From Torreya grandis (taxonomy: Eukaryota; Streptophyta; Pinopsida; Cupressales; Taxaceae), in NCBI GenBank assembly GCA_037957365.1, contig JARHVA010001471.1:2486501-2550500 (forward strand): DNA of 64,000 bases, written 5' to 3'. Positions 46,100-58,612 of the stretch are shown one piece after another. The notes under the pieces are model-generated. The model was not told the origin of the DNA, searched no databases, and saw only the letters and a program-made list of their open reading frames with translations. A program made the position numbers and the translations under genes. Within the stretch, counting starts at the first letter, position 1; each line of letters begins with the position of its first letter.

Positions 46100-47965
46100 T
46101 CACGGATTGTAAAATATAGATTGGCCTCACCCCTAGGAATTTTCAAACTAAATTTTGATACGGTAGCTCTAGGCAATCTAGGAGCTTCAAGGGCCGGTTG
46201 TATCATTTGACATTGTTTGGGATTGCTAACTAGGGTGACATCCTTCAAATTAGTCAATAGGACTAATCATGAAGTAGATGCCCAAGCACTGTAATTGAGG
46301 ATCAACTTGGTAAGGCAATATGGAATCGAAAAGGTGATTATAGAACTGGATTCCATGGTTATGATTCAGGATTTGAGAAATAGGCATGTCTATGTTTGGC
46401 ACATTGAAAACATCTTGGCCTAATCTTAGGATATTCTAAAATCTTTTTCTCGGTAAGAGGCATCTCATTGCTTCTAGGAAATAAATGAGGAAGTAGAGTT
46501 CTTATAAAATCAAGGGATTGAATAGGAGGTTGATTTTGTTAGTGACAATGTATGAGGGGCTTAGCCCATGATGCTGCCGCCATTTGCATCTAATTGATAA
46601 TGCATTGGGGGTTGTGATATGACCTAAAATATTTTTTTGAAGCTTTCAAATTGGTGGCCATAATCATTAATTTGGATGCGGCATTCATGTGAGGTGGTGG
46701 CAGGTGTCACTATGATTTTATTATTATTATGATCGTTGGGATGTTTTATTCATGTGCATTACATTAAGGTGATTTTTTGTGTTGGTAATAATCAGTTATT
46801 TCATGTTTGGATAATTATCATAATGAAAAGGTTCATGTAGTTGGCTCTTAGTGAACCTCTAGTAAGGGTGGGAACATAGCTCTATAAGATGTCATTTGAA
46901 GGCTTTGTGAGTGACGTCAAGATTAAACATGTATTTTTAGTGTAATTGGGCCAAATTATGGATTCTATCAAAGCCTTTGTAGCCTTTTTTCCACTTGAAA
47001 TGCCCCATAGGGTTAGGGTGAACTCAGATGTAGTATCTCTCTTCCTTGGTAATCTCTTGTTGGTCGTTGAGGATAGAGAGTTGGTAAAATTTGTGGTTGA
47101 AGAACTTATTAGGCCCTGATACAGAGTGGATTTGGAGGTAGTAATTGAAGGGTTTCCTCTCAAGAGCCATATTGAGATTTCATTATCAAGAATAGAAATG
47201 ACAAGACTTGTTACTCTTTTGGTTTTTAAGGAATTAGAAGTAGGGTTGGTCTTGACATCAGCCTTTATAGAACAAGTTCAGGGGGTCTTTAGGGTTCCAA
47301 TGCACTTAGGTAAATAGATTCCAATGGTGGATATGGCTATAATATGTGCTCTAGTTTCATCTCTATGAATGGTGATATCCTTCTACTCCTCTACCTGGGT
47401 TCAGGATGCAACTCGATTATTGAGCAGGATCTTTGAGGGTGGCAACATATTTCCACCTCCTATTAGTTTTTTAAATAAGGGTCTTTCACAAGCTAAATCT
47501 ATGATGGAAAATGTGTTGGGGGTCAGAGAGGGATTAACTCTATAATTTGCATTTAAGGCTTACACAGGTGTGTCCCTGGGAGTGCTAGGGGAAAATAAAT
47601 AGGAGGAGGTGGCAGTCAACATGGGGATAATAAACACATTGGGCCCATGGAGGATGATGGAAATTAGGAAGCTCCTTCAAGGATGGATTAGTTCGATATG
47701 ACTTTTTGGTTCTCTGTTGGCTCATATGTTCCTATATGGTTCTTAGCTTATGCTTGGTTTAGTTTGGTAGATGTTTACATAATAGTTTCTCCTATTTTTG
47801 AATTACTATATAATTAGTTTTTTGGGTTTTTTGTAATCTATTGGGTGTAGTGGTTTTGTTTTCTCATTCCTTCATGGATCTTTATCTAAGGCTTACAAGT
47901 TTTTTATTGCATTGTACTACGAGTGAGGGTTACCTTTAACCCTCAATTATCAATAAAAAATAGTT
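46100..47965 (+). pseudogene. LINE 3' end: RNase H domain and 3' UTR
   Basis: The plus frame reads YRLASPLGIFKLNFDTVALG, then VNRTNHEVDAQAL, IEKVIIELDSMVMIQDL and, near 46465, an EINEEVEFL block. This is the RVT_3/RNase H domain at the C-terminus of plant L1-type LINE ORF2 ('kLNFDGa..GNpG', 'TNn.aEa.AL', 'ivE.DS', '.N..AD.l'). Stops interrupt it. About 1.4 kb of T/G-rich sequence follows and ends ATCAATAAAAAATAG near 47960, like a polyadenylated LINE tail. The 5' side abuts element B, and no RT is visible. Confidence 0.65.
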
Positions 47966-48440
47966 ATAATTTAATAAAAGAATAAATAAACCATGAATAT
48001 CTAAAGAAGAGAAATGTTACTATAATTTAATTAAAATCTGTCTTCCAAGCATTACCAATGTCTAGAACTCATCCCGAAAAGGAATCATAGGCATTTATAA
48101 TATATTGTAAGGCACATGGAAACTAAATTACATGTTTAGCTATGTACTATGGCTATGAGTATTGGGGTGATCCCCTCATGCCATAATGTTTGTAAAAAAT
48201 AGACAATGATTGTAAACAAAACATTGCATAACCCTTCACAATAGTAGCTAAGTAGTTTGAAAACTATCGAAACATAATTTTTAAGAAAAGCCAAATAAAA
48301 ATTAAATCAAAAAACAATGTTTAAAATCAATTTACAATATTTAGTGAATTAAAATAAACATGGATTCAACTTGAAAGGAATTTTTTTATTAATTGCTGAA
48401 AAGAAAGGCTAATTTGCCTTGCTTGTAATGAAAAATTGAA
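47966..48440. other. no recognised feature
   Basis: A-rich sequence after the LINE tail; no coding or repeat signal that I can support. Confidence 0.4.
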
Positions 48441-48448
48441 AGCACACA

Positions 48449-49080
48449 AAACTATATCAGCGCAAGCCGCTATAGTTGTTCACATAGTAAAAAATTATAT
48501 CAACATTTATTGATACATTATGTATATATATAGCTAAAAATAAAAATAATAAACTGAATAGGATAGGGTCAGTAAATTTTGTTACAAAGACGCAAACAAA
48601 AAACTATATTGACCAAGGTCAATATAGTTTGACAGAGAAAAAAATGAATTTATAATTAAATTGGATAGAGATGATATAGTTTTCTAAGTAAAATAAATTT
48701 TGATAGGATTAAAAATTTAGATGTAAAACTAAATTGACTTGCTTAATAAAGTTGTCTAGAAAAATTAGTAAACAAAACTATATCAAATTGGGTTGACATA
48801 GTTGGGCAAAAAATAACTTGGTGAATAAAACTAGATTGGACTTGGCCGATATAGTTGGTTAACTAAATAAATTAATTTATATTTGAGTCTAAAACTATAT
48901 TGACTTACATTTATGTATCATGCTTGGAAAAAGATAAAAGAATAAAACTATATTAACCCACATCGATATAGTTTCCTAAAAACACACAAAAATTAAACTA
49001 GATTGACTTGCATTGATGTAGTCTATTAAAAAAGATAAAGGAATAAAAGTGTATCTACCCTTGTTGATATGGTTTTCTAA
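48449..49080 (+). repeat. degenerate tandem array of AACTATAT..ATATAGTT palindromes
   Basis: At least eight units, each with an AAAACTATAT- or AAACTAGAT-type left arm and an ATATAGTT-type right arm about 30 nt apart. Examples start near 48449, 48600, 48774, 48827, 48944 and 48992. The unit at about 48600-48630 is a clear hairpin (AAACTATATTGACC with GGTCAATATAGTTT). Unit spacing is about 45-70 bp, with a TTGAC or TTGAT word in most arms. Confidence 0.75.
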
Positions 49081-49224
49081 AAGAGAAAAGGCAATTGTTA
49101 GTTCATGTCGATTTCCCCATAATGTATACAATGAGATAAAATTGACCTGTAACTTATCATATATAAGAGATCTGAACTTGGAGAAGGTAAATCAAATAGA
49201 TCCTATTGATACGTAATATACATA

Positions 49225-50455
49225 GAGCAACTACAAGGATTTGTGGAAGATTCCTCTTTACTTTGAAAGATTTATAAATCAATCTATGGCCTCAAACAAG
49301 CTCTTCGAGTTTGGTTTGCCAAGATGGACTCCTTTCTTCTTTTGGTTGGTTTCACTATATGCCATTTAAATCTAAATGTTTACATTTTATAGTAGGATGA
49401 TACATTGTTGATTTATGTTCTCTACGTAGATGATCTATTGATCACATGGAGTTATCCATCCACCATCACAGAAATGAAAATTGCTTTGTCTAACAGGTTC
49501 TCAATGACTATTTTGGGCTTATTGTACTACTTTTTTGAGATTGAAATTTATCAGTCTAACTCTAGGATCACTATTGCACAATCCAAGAATGCTCTTGATT
49601 TGCTTGCATAGCTTTCTATGGCTAACTATAAGCTAGCTCCAACTCATTTTCTATATGGTGTGAAGTTTAATTCTAATTGTCCATCTCCATTGGTTGATGC
49701 TACCTCATATTGATAACTTGTTGGTAGTCTCATATACCTTATGCAAACTAGACCTGGGATTTCATATGCAGTGGTCATGGTCTCAATATTTATGTAAGAA
49801 CCACAAGCTACACTAGAAAGTAGTTAAACAAATTCTGCACTATGTTTAGGGTACACATAGTTTTAGAATTCACTATGGAGTGGGCATCGATATTGACTTA
49901 ATTGGGTATATAGATTAAGATTGGATTGAAAAAATTTAGAATCACAAGTATACTTTTGGCTATAGTTTCTCACTCGGTACAAGTCCAATTAGTTGGTCAC
50001 ACAAAAATTAGAATGTTATTATTTTATCTTCTACAAAGGCATAATACAAACGAGTTGTTAATGTTGCCACTGAGGCTATTTGACTTTAGGGGATTCTCAT
50101 TGAGTTTGACATTTAATTTTAATGACCAGCAATCATTTTTTTTGAAAACCAAAGCACTCTCTATATCTACAGGAATCTGGGCCTACATCAACGGACCAAG
50201 CATATCAAGATTCACATGCATTTTATTTAGTATTTCATTTATGATCAAGTCATTGATCTCTGATATATCTAGACAATGGAAAAAATTATTGATATATTCA
50301 CCAAACCTTTCCCTGAGAGTATCTTTATTTATAGGCTCTTCTTGGGGTTAAGGCAACTCCATCTTCTTCCTCCTATGGAGGATCATCTCTATGTACTTGG
50401 GTACCTCATCAGACCTTTGTGCTGAGACCCAACTCTTCTACCCACTTAGGCTATG
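49225..50455 (+). pseudogene. copia RT/RNase H remnant
   Basis: Plus-strand pieces: IYKSIYGLKQALRVWFAKMD near 49270, YVLYVDDLLITWSYPSTITE near 49414 (catalytic YVDD), LVGSLIYLMQTRPGISYAV near 49720, then a decayed RNase H. This is the C-terminal half of a copia pol from a third copia family. There is no integrase or gag to the left, so the copy is 5'-truncated or deleted. Confidence 0.85.
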
Positions 50456-50466
50456 TTTAAGGGGGG
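50456..50466 (+). other. polypurine tract of the truncated copia copy
   Basis: TTTAAGGGGGG directly before TGCTAGTG, the usual copia PPT/LTR junction form. Confidence 0.7.
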
Positions 50467-50740
50467 TGCTAGTGTAGACTTTTATTCCACTGGGTTTTAT
50501 TTGCATAGTCTAATCAAGTTTGCTTAGGTTTAATAAAGGTCCTTAAGGTGAAAATAATCTCACATGCATGAGGATATTTTCCACCTATATAAGTAACCTT
50601 CCTATGTACTTTTTTCCAATGGTTTCTTTTATGAAGACAAGTTATTCCTCTTTTGAGTTTTTTTTTCAGGTTTCACTACTCCATATAGGTTTTCTCTGTG
50701 TGTTCAATCTTATCCAGTAGATCTAATTATGGCCCACTCT
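50467..50740 (+). repeat. 3' LTR (partial) of the truncated copia copy
   Basis: Begins TGCTAGTGTAGAC right after the polypurine tract and has a TATA-like CCTATATAAG near 50594. The right end is not defined because there is no second LTR to compare. Confidence 0.5.
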
Positions 50741-52230
50741 GATAATATAGTCTAATTGGTATATATAGATATGGGGCCAACCCACATATCAATATTGACC
50801 TGAACCCACAGTTGAATCCCATATATATATACATATCGAGGATTCAAATTGCTCATATATAAAAGGGTGGGCGCCATTCATCCATTCTCCATGTGTGGAT
50901 CAAGCCTAAGGAAAGAAAACCCAATCTAGTGTTGGTAGACCAAGGATGAATGTGGCCCAAATTGATTGGTATTCAGTGAACAGGGTATCGATTTGTATTC
51001 AAGGGACCTATATAATATATAGATAGTATGAGAAATCAACCTTCTAGCTCCCTTCAGCTCAACTTGAAATAAGGATCTATTGGATATAGCATAATAGACA
51101 GGTGATAGATCAGTATAGTAGTAGTTATACTATATTTCATAGAGAATGGTGGTGAAATCACATCCATGTCATTGAATGATATTCTTGCTCCAACTAAAAT
51201 GATCCTCCCAAATCCCAACAATGTTGACCAAGACCTTCTACCTTCTCATTTAGGATTTCTAATCCATGTCACACCATCATCCCCCATCCCAAAGGTTTAG
51301 ACCAATACAATTTTCCCCTGAATTATTCTTCAAAAGTAACAAGTTTTGTATTTATCGTATGGTCAATCACCGTGCCCCCTCCCCCATATATAGAGAGGCC
51401 AACAAGTTCAGATGGAGTTATCCAACTATAGATACATGAGGCACTCTCATAGATTCACCTCCCACCTCTTCTCTTATATATATAATGTCCCTTCCTATTC
51501 ACTATCATGTGGATGAATCAATTAGATAATGGATATGGTACATATAATGTGTACTATGAATTACTCAACCTTGAGGTGTATGTGATATGATTACCAATAA
51601 ATTGAATCAATCCATTTTGGGGGGACATTGGTGCCCCTAATTATATCCATATACATTAGCCATAGTGGATGAAAATTTCCAACATGCTTGAGCAATTAGC
51701 CATAAGAAATGAGTTTTTGAGCTCTTTCTATCACATGACATGCCCATTCATATAGGATGAAACTCTTATGATTTAATATCCTCATCCTTCCCAAAATCAT
51801 GTTGGTGGAGTTTCATCCCGTACAATATGGAATTATGGTATCCATATGAGATGAAACCCATATATATTTATAGGGGCAATTCTGAGATGGGAGGGATGGC
51901 AACCATATGATATGAAACCCATATATCTATAAGGGCAATTTTGAGATGGGAGGGAATATTATCAATGTTTTTTAATCTATAGGCTAGTCATGATGGATTA
52001 AAATCCTCAAATATATGCCCTCCCCAAGGATTGGCTCGACTTCACACAGGTTTCATCAAATTGTTGATCACTTGAACCACCATGCCTAAAGAATTGAGGT
52101 TGTTGTGCCTGTATACCAATTTGGACCCAGGGTTCAACACATCTATATAGGTGAGATGGTGCCTCTATATATCTATTCTATTTGGGGCCCCACCTCTCTG
52201 CCTCTTTATTTAGGGGAGGGACTATATAGG
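50741..52230. other. unassigned region with a small tandem duplication
   Basis: No coding similarity recognised. A roughly 60-bp direct duplication lies at 51842-51902 and 51903-51955 (shared words ATGAAACCCATATAT and GAGATGGGAGGGA). A TGTTAGC at 52231 after a GGGGAGGGAC purine run could be an LTR start, but no partner LTR is in view. Confidence 0.5.
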
Positions 52231-52329
52231 TGTTAGCTTTTGAGTCACCCTTTTTCAACTTTTCGTGAATTTTGCCAAAAAAAAAAGTTCACCCATTTAT
52301 TGCCTTTTGTGTGTAAATTCTTAAAAAAA

Positions 52330-52930
52330 TTAAACCTTTGAACTTGAACCTTTCTCAGAGTTCAAGAGTTCAATGAGTTCAACGGTTCAAGATTTCAATG
52401 GTTCAAAGTTTCTCAAAGTGAACAGTTTGTCCTTTTGTGTTTTTCAAGTATATATTTGAACATTTCGGTTGAACTTGAACCTTTCTTGGAGTTCAATGGC
52501 TCAAAGGTTCAAGAGTTCAATGGTTCAAAGAGTTCAATACCAATGTTTTGAAAAGAGTCATGTTCACTCAGTTCCCTTGTCTAAATTAATAAACCGCTTG
52601 AACCTACCACTTGAACCTATCTCTTGAACCTACACAGCAAAATTCAATGGTTCAATGTTTCTCAAAATGCACTGTTCCTTTGTATCTAAATTATGTATTT
52701 GAACCTTATGGTTGAACTTGAACCCTTTTTCAGAGTTCAATAGTTCAATGGTTCAATGTTTTAAGTTCGAAGAGTTCAATGGTTCTAAGTTTCAAAGTTT
52801 AAATTTTTTGGAAAGATCATATGACTTTCAGTCGGTATGTGTATTTTATTTCATAGCATTGAACCCCGAAGTTGAACCACAATTTTCAAAAGTTCAATGG
52901 TTCAATGGTTTAATGAATATACTATCATCT
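52330..52930. repeat. dense array of GGTTCAA/TTGAACC words
   Basis: Dozens of TTGAAC and GTTCAA hexamers occur in both orientations, often as TTGAACTTGAACC or GGTTCAA blocks 8-20 bp apart. Similar words recur in the LTR of element D at about 58650-58760. The block lies about 500 bp upstream of ORF-X2. Confidence 0.75.
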
Positions 52931-53408
52931 CCCTCTGATGCTTTCTCTAAGTTAAAATTAGTGGGAGTTTTAGAGGAGAATATATCAAAAACTCACTATA
53001 AAGTGGAAAATTTTGAATTTTCACAAGGTTACAGATAATCATTACACATCAAAATCACACGTAAAATATGCTTACCATTAATTCATATGTCAGAATGCAT
53101 GTATTATCAAGCATGTTTAGCACATATTATCTTGATTTAATCATTTGATCTGGTTAATGTCTACATCGAGAGAAAATAATTCAAATTCAGCAAACAAGCA
53201 TACTAGGCAATACAAAAGAGAACAACATAGGTGATATAAGATATTCGACTGCTTGAATCCGCAGTGATTTCAAAAAAATTTAAGGTGAGTTTCACTCTTA
53301 CTGTAAGTTTTTTCCTTTACTTGGTTGGAAAGAAGGATCCTTTTGAATTTATGGCATTATTTAAAAATTCAAAAATTCTCTTTTCATTATATTCTCTGAC
53401 CTATAGCC

Positions 53409-56400
53409 ATGAAATCCGCTTGTCTTGATTATGAGCATGGCCCTGGTCTTATATGTTCTCTGCCTAAAATTAGGGACACCTTTTTGGTCCAATATGATTT
53501 GGAAGATTTTAAGGAAAGGGCTAGAAATACTCTATCAAACCCTATGATGCAGAAAATTGTAGAAAGTGGTTTAGTTGAAGCTGCAGCCTTTCCCATGACT
53601 ATACAATGCCCTAAATTAGTCCTTGAATGTATGAATAGATATGAACCTCATAACAGGTGGATTAGGGTTGTAGATGGTAATGTTTTACTCCATATCAATA
53701 GACAAACCCTAATGTCTGTAATGAGAATTCCTCCCAAGGAATCATACTCTGACCTTAGTATTTCTTCTTCATATGGTTATTTTTCATTAAAGAAAGCAAT
53801 TTACAAAAATGTGATTGCTAGGAATTGGCTTTTAAAATTCCAAAAAGGAGGTTCAAGACTACCTAGGCCATTAACAAGAAATCATATGATTCCAGAAGTA
53901 CAAGATATCATGGTGTTACTACACAGACTGAAAGGCAATGCTCATGCATATTATTGGGAAGATTGGATGTACTTCTTCATACAGGTGATTCTCCAAGGAG
54001 AACAATATTTGGATTAGATGGAAATTGTAGCTGATGTTTGCATTAGGGTTTAAGTAATTATTTGGGAAATAGAGAGTTTTATATGTCTTCGTACCTACTC
54101 TATTGTCTGGCTTCTACAAGACAATGGGTAGGGTTACTTCATGCACCCTTGGCTAAAGACATTAAAATTTATGGTTATTATTCACAGCTACAAATGCATA
54201 AATTCTATGAGGATTACAGGAGGGTCAATGATATTTTTACTGGGAAAATGACTTTTGAATTGTCAAACAACATTAATAAGAGGTTGTCTGATGAAGCTAT
54301 ACAGTTAATTAATATCTATGGTAGTTTCTTCATTCAATTTTCTAGGTTCACTTATATTAGAGTTGGGGGTTTTGATGGTGAACCCTTGAGGTTACCCAAG
54401 TATCTTTTTGATTGATTTGTGCTAATAGAAGTCTATAGGCAATCAGCACATGTAGATAAAAAAATCCCAATGAAGAATAAATCTGGTATATATTTTTGTA
54501 TTGAACTTGGATGTTATTCATGCAAAACAACATATGATGCTTTGAATTTAAAATTGGATCTTAAGAAATTCAATTTTCAATACTTCACAGCCAGACCACA
54601 ATTTGACAGCAAAGGTTTTGCCAAAGATAACTTGGATCTTCGAATAGGATTTTCACATATTCCTCAATTAAAGGATTATTGGGAGGATTGTTCATATGAA
54701 TTTGAAGTCAGAAGAAGACTATGGTCTAGGTTTTCCTTAGGGAAGATAATCACCTTTAAATTAAACATGGATATTTCTAAAATTGTTGACAATGATGAAA
54801 AGGTGACTGATCCATAATTTGATCAAATAAAATAATCACCTATTCTAGAAATTGACTGGGAGAAAAGTGAAGAAGATAGAATTGAGGTCAAAACCCTTCT
54901 AGTGACAAGGAGAACTAAAAAATGGCTAAGAGATCAAAAATTGGGAGGAGCTCAAAATATAGTCTCCCAGTAATGTACAGTAATAATTGAATCTCCATTC
55001 CCAATAAGCTCATCTAACCAGCCTATTGATATCTGTGATGCAGGTACTTTCAAGTCAAAAACTAGAAGGGACCCTATCATCAAAGAATCTGAGAAGGCCC
55101 TTGTAACTACCTTGCCTCCTCTTGCCACCAGGTCAAGGACTCAAAGCAAGAAGAAGAATCAAATTTCTAAAAAACTGATTGTGGACTTGAATTCTAAAGA
55201 GGATTCAAGAGAATTCAAAGGTGATAAAGAATCTAATTCACCAATGGTGGAAAAGGTTAGTACAGATCAATAGATAGTGATTCTTTTTTATTCTGCCAAA
55301 TTGATGATTGTTTCAACTGTACCTTCTGATCAACCAAATCCTAATAAAGAAGCCTTAGCTTCTACACCTAAATAGCTGGAAAGTAGTTCCATTTTCTTTA
55401 CCCTTGGAAGATATGGTGAGCAAGTGTCTAGAGAAATCTCCTAAATCCAAAAAGTTAAAAATGACATCTAGGATAGATGTTGATCCAAACACAAGGAATT
55501 GGAATGCAGAAATTGCCCAGCCAAAAACCAATGAAGAAGTTTAAGAACACACAGTTCAAGACATTTTAATTGAAAAGATTGATCTTGGTACTACATCACG
55601 TGCTACAGATGTGCATCACCTTGAAGCATCCACTAAAATAATAGCTAGAAGAACTTGGAAGGATGAAAAGGATAAAAGAGAGTTAAAATAGACTGTGTGT
55701 TCAATGGCATAGTATATTGATACCATTCATAGTCCAGATCCACAACCAATTTCCTAAATGCCCATGTATTTTGATCCAAAATATCCTATCAATCAAAGGA
55801 TGCTAGATCAGATACATAGAGGCAAAATGATTACCAGAGTATTTGATAGTTGGTTAGATGGCATCATCCTGAAAAGTACATAATACATTCATAAATTGAA
55901 GAATGTATATGATCTGACCACAATCACTATTGAAGATTTGAAGACTCAAAACACTTTGTGGATAAAAGAGGAAGGAAAATGGATGAGCATGATGCATCAA
56001 ATTGATGAAGTGCAAAAATATGGGATATCAAAGTTTTTGTCAGAAAAGAACTTGATAGGACTGGATGAAGATATATTATATGCAAGTAAGAAAAATGTTG
56101 AATGGATAAATTCAGTATCCAAACAAGGACAATTGGAAATCACAAAAATGATCAAAGAAATATTTGAATTCATTCAGTTATTATAGCATGATTTACAGAG
56201 CATTGATATCAATTACATAAAATATGATGGAAAACTAGATAAAGACATCAATGCTATGATTCAGTCCTTTAAGGAAAAGATTAACTTCATTAAAGAAAGT
56301 GACAACTTATCAAATAAAAAATTCTCTCATATTTCAAAGGTAGATTCACTTTTTTGTCACTATGTCAACATACTCCCGGAGCACCAGAAAAAATGGAAAA

Positions 56401-56440
56401 AATTCAGAGGGAAGAAAACATCTGGAAAGCAAGGATAAAA
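53409..56440 (+). pseudogene. ORF-X2: homologue of the element C U3 ORF
   Basis: ATG 53409 opens a 202-codon stretch (frame 3) that ends at TAG 54015 just after FFIQVILQGEQYLD. It continues in frame 2 (54062-54817, with one TGA at 54413), and a C-terminal coiled-coil-like part lies at 55896-56438. Blocks align with ORF-X: FFIQVILQGEQ with PFIKIILQGKQ, FYMSSYLLY with FYMTSYLVY, YRRVNDIFTG with FRRVNDTFFA, and RLSDEAIQLI with RISDEA. The region between (54830-55880) is Lys/Glu/Ser-rich like the ORF-X middle. Element D abuts its end at 56521 in the opposite orientation, so D may have inserted into a C-like LTR. Function unknown. Confidence 0.75.
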
Positions 56441-56533
56441 CACGTCAGCATTCCCAATCTTTTGAAAATTTAGGAGTTCATTATAGCATTTCAAGAGTGG
56501 AAATCTCAACGAGTCTACCCTGTTGGGTGAATA

Positions 56534-56563
56534 TTTTGTCAATCAGCTAACTGATGAGCAAAA
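56534..56563 (-). other. U5-end stem-loop 3 (element D 3' LTR)
   Basis: On the minus strand, TTTTG-C-TCATCAG pairs with CTGATTGACAAAA around loop TTAG. It lies at the same distance from the LTR end as the hairpin in element C, with a G-C closing pair where C has A-T. Confidence 0.7.
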
Positions 56564-56686
56564 TATGTCTCTTCAACCATAGCATCGGGAGATTGGTCGG
56601 CTAGATGTGCAAGTTTACTACATCAAAAGGGGACAAATCTCTCCTCTCATCAAGGGGAGGTTCCCTATAGATATGCAGGAGCTATA

Positions 56687-56690
<4 letters not shown>

Positions 56691-56739
<49 letters not shown>
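56691..56739. repeat. (AT)n microsatellite in element D 3' LTR
   Basis: 49 bp of AT repeat. The same site in the 5' LTR (63011-63027) is much shorter, so it expanded or shrank after insertion. Confidence 0.9.
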
Positions 56740-56741
<2 letters not shown>

Positions 56742-56775
56742 TAGAAAATAACACTCAGGGGTAGGATACACCATC

Positions 56776-56797
56776 CATCTCTCTTTTTTCAGAGATG
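56776..56797 (-). other. R/U5 stem-loop 2 (element D 3' LTR)
   Basis: Minus strand: stem CATCTCT with AGAGATG around loop GAAAAAAG. The 5' LTR copy is at 63064-63085. Confidence 0.8.
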
Positions 56798-56841
56798 ATG
56801 CTCATAGACAAAGGAGAAAATCCTGGTATAAACATTGAAGG

Positions 56842-56863
56842 CACTTCTCTTCTTTCAGAAGTG
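56842..56863 (-). other. R/U5 stem-loop 1 (element D 3' LTR)
   Basis: Minus strand: stem CACTTCT with AGAAGTG around loop GAAAGAAG. The 5' LTR copy is at 63130-63151. Confidence 0.8.
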
Positions 56864-57415
56864 ATCTTGCAAGAAACAGCAGGAGTTCTTTCAGGTAGTG
56901 ACAAGTAACTAGTAACAAGGGTGTAGTAACCAGTAGCTTGAGATGTAGCACAAAGTCTCCACCTTGATTGCCCAGGAGTGAATTACGAAGAACAATGAGG
57001 GCACAAAGTCATCCCAAGGTCCTTTACACAAGAACAGAATACGAAGAATAATGAAGGCACAAAGTCATCCCAAGATCCTTTACATAGAAAGAAACTAAAA
57101 ACACACACTGAAGACAACTATACCAGCACAAAGTCTGAAAGTAACTGACTTCAGGACATCTTCCCCTTTACTTACACTAGTTCTGCTTGTTAAATTAAGT
57201 AAACAAGAATGCATCTAGAAGACAGACATGAAAACAATCTCTTAAAATGGCACAAGCTATAACAGCACAAAGTCTGCAAGTAACTTGGTTTCTCATTCAG
57301 ATAAAATAATATGAACAACAATATGAGTTCAAAGTCTCAGTATTTGCCTTTCAATTTGGGTAGATTTTTGCTTCTATAAATGAAAAGATCTCCTTTACAT
57401 GAAATAGGAGTTTAC

Positions 57416-57425
57416 AATATATAGT
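57416..57425 (-). promoter_or_regulatory. TATA box of element D 3' LTR
   Basis: Minus strand CTACTATATATTG; the 5' LTR has the same near 63711-63720. It lies upstream of the stem-loops, as in element C. Confidence 0.5.
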
Positions 57426-58077
57426 AGCCAAGAAAGGCTTGGTGCTTTGTTCCATAGAACGGCCCATGCTGCATTTAATGCCTTGAATACATTTACAATT
57501 TTGTCGAAGAGGGCCATACTGGAACAGGGCGGCTGCCTTAACTATGGCATGTCAATTCATCTCAAATGTCTTCTCCTGGGCCTGAGTCATCTGGTATGTC
57601 ACTTGATATTTGCACATCTATCCACTTTGCCTTTACTCCAAGGGAGATAAACATGTTGTGCCTTTAATGTTTGCAGGATCAAATATCTACTTTGCAGACT
57701 GTTCCACCTACTGGAATAACTTTTGTGTGGATATTTCTGGCTTTCCCTTTTTCTGCTGTGATTTGAGCTCCCACTTTAGCTGGTCACTGAGTTTGTTCTT
57801 TTGTCTTTCTCTAGCTTTGTATCTTCCTAGAATTTGAGTTCTTGGGGATACATTCCCAGCCTTGATGGCTCTTTTGGCTCCTTCTCTCAACGGTTCTTCC
57901 CTTTGGCCTTAAGGCCTTTGAATGCATTCGGGTCTGCGCTCAAGCCTTTAAAGATCAACGGCTAGTTCATTACCGCAAATTTGATGTCTTCGGGCCCATC
58001 ATCCTCCTTGGCAATTCCTTCGGCTTTGTTTTTTGATCCTTCTCGAAGGGGCCCACTTTCCAATGATCTTAATAAGT

Positions 58078-58612
58078 GACACGTGGCATTTTTTGCTGTG
58101 AAATAGGTGAGGACACTTGGTGGCATCCACTTACTTATACAAGCTTTAGACACCTTTTGAGAGTCTTGCAGAAGATGACACATGGCGTCTTTTGATGAGC
58201 TTTAGAAATAATATAGAAACATTCGAGACTCATTCAGATTCACATGAATGATGACACTTGGCGTGCTCTGATTTCTTTATAAACTCACTCGGGGCCCACC
58301 ACAGTTCTTACTAAATGAAATGGAGAGACTGTGGATGTTGACACTCGGCATGCTCCACCAAGCTTTTCAAGGGACACGTGGCATCTTCTGCTACTTTGTA
58401 GAAAAACATATTACAACCTTCTGCTGCTGCCACTTGGTGCCCTCTGCAGGACTCTGAGAGAAGCTTTTTGAAATAAGATTTGAAACTTATTAGAAACCTA
58501 AAACATGGATGTAGATAATTATCACGCTCTGCTGAGGTAGAATGAGACACATGGCACTTTTCACTGCTTTGAAACTTTATTAGGAACTGAGTCATGGCAG
58601 ATGACACTTGGC
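58078..58612 (-). promoter_or_regulatory. array of G-box/ABRE-like repeats in element D U3
   Basis: Nine copies of GACACNTGGC or close variants on the plus strand: 58078, 58112, 58177, 58253, 58340, 58373, 58429, 58545 and 58603. Two are exact GACACGTGGC (58078 and 58373), containing the CACGTG G-box with the GTGGC extension typical of ABA-response elements. The remainder differ mostly at the central G. Confidence 0.75.

Noticed and set aside
57447..57837. Open frames with Cys/Phe-rich translations on the plus strand
   Set aside because: They lie inside the element D 3' LTR, antisense to the element; the 5' LTR copy does not preserve them.
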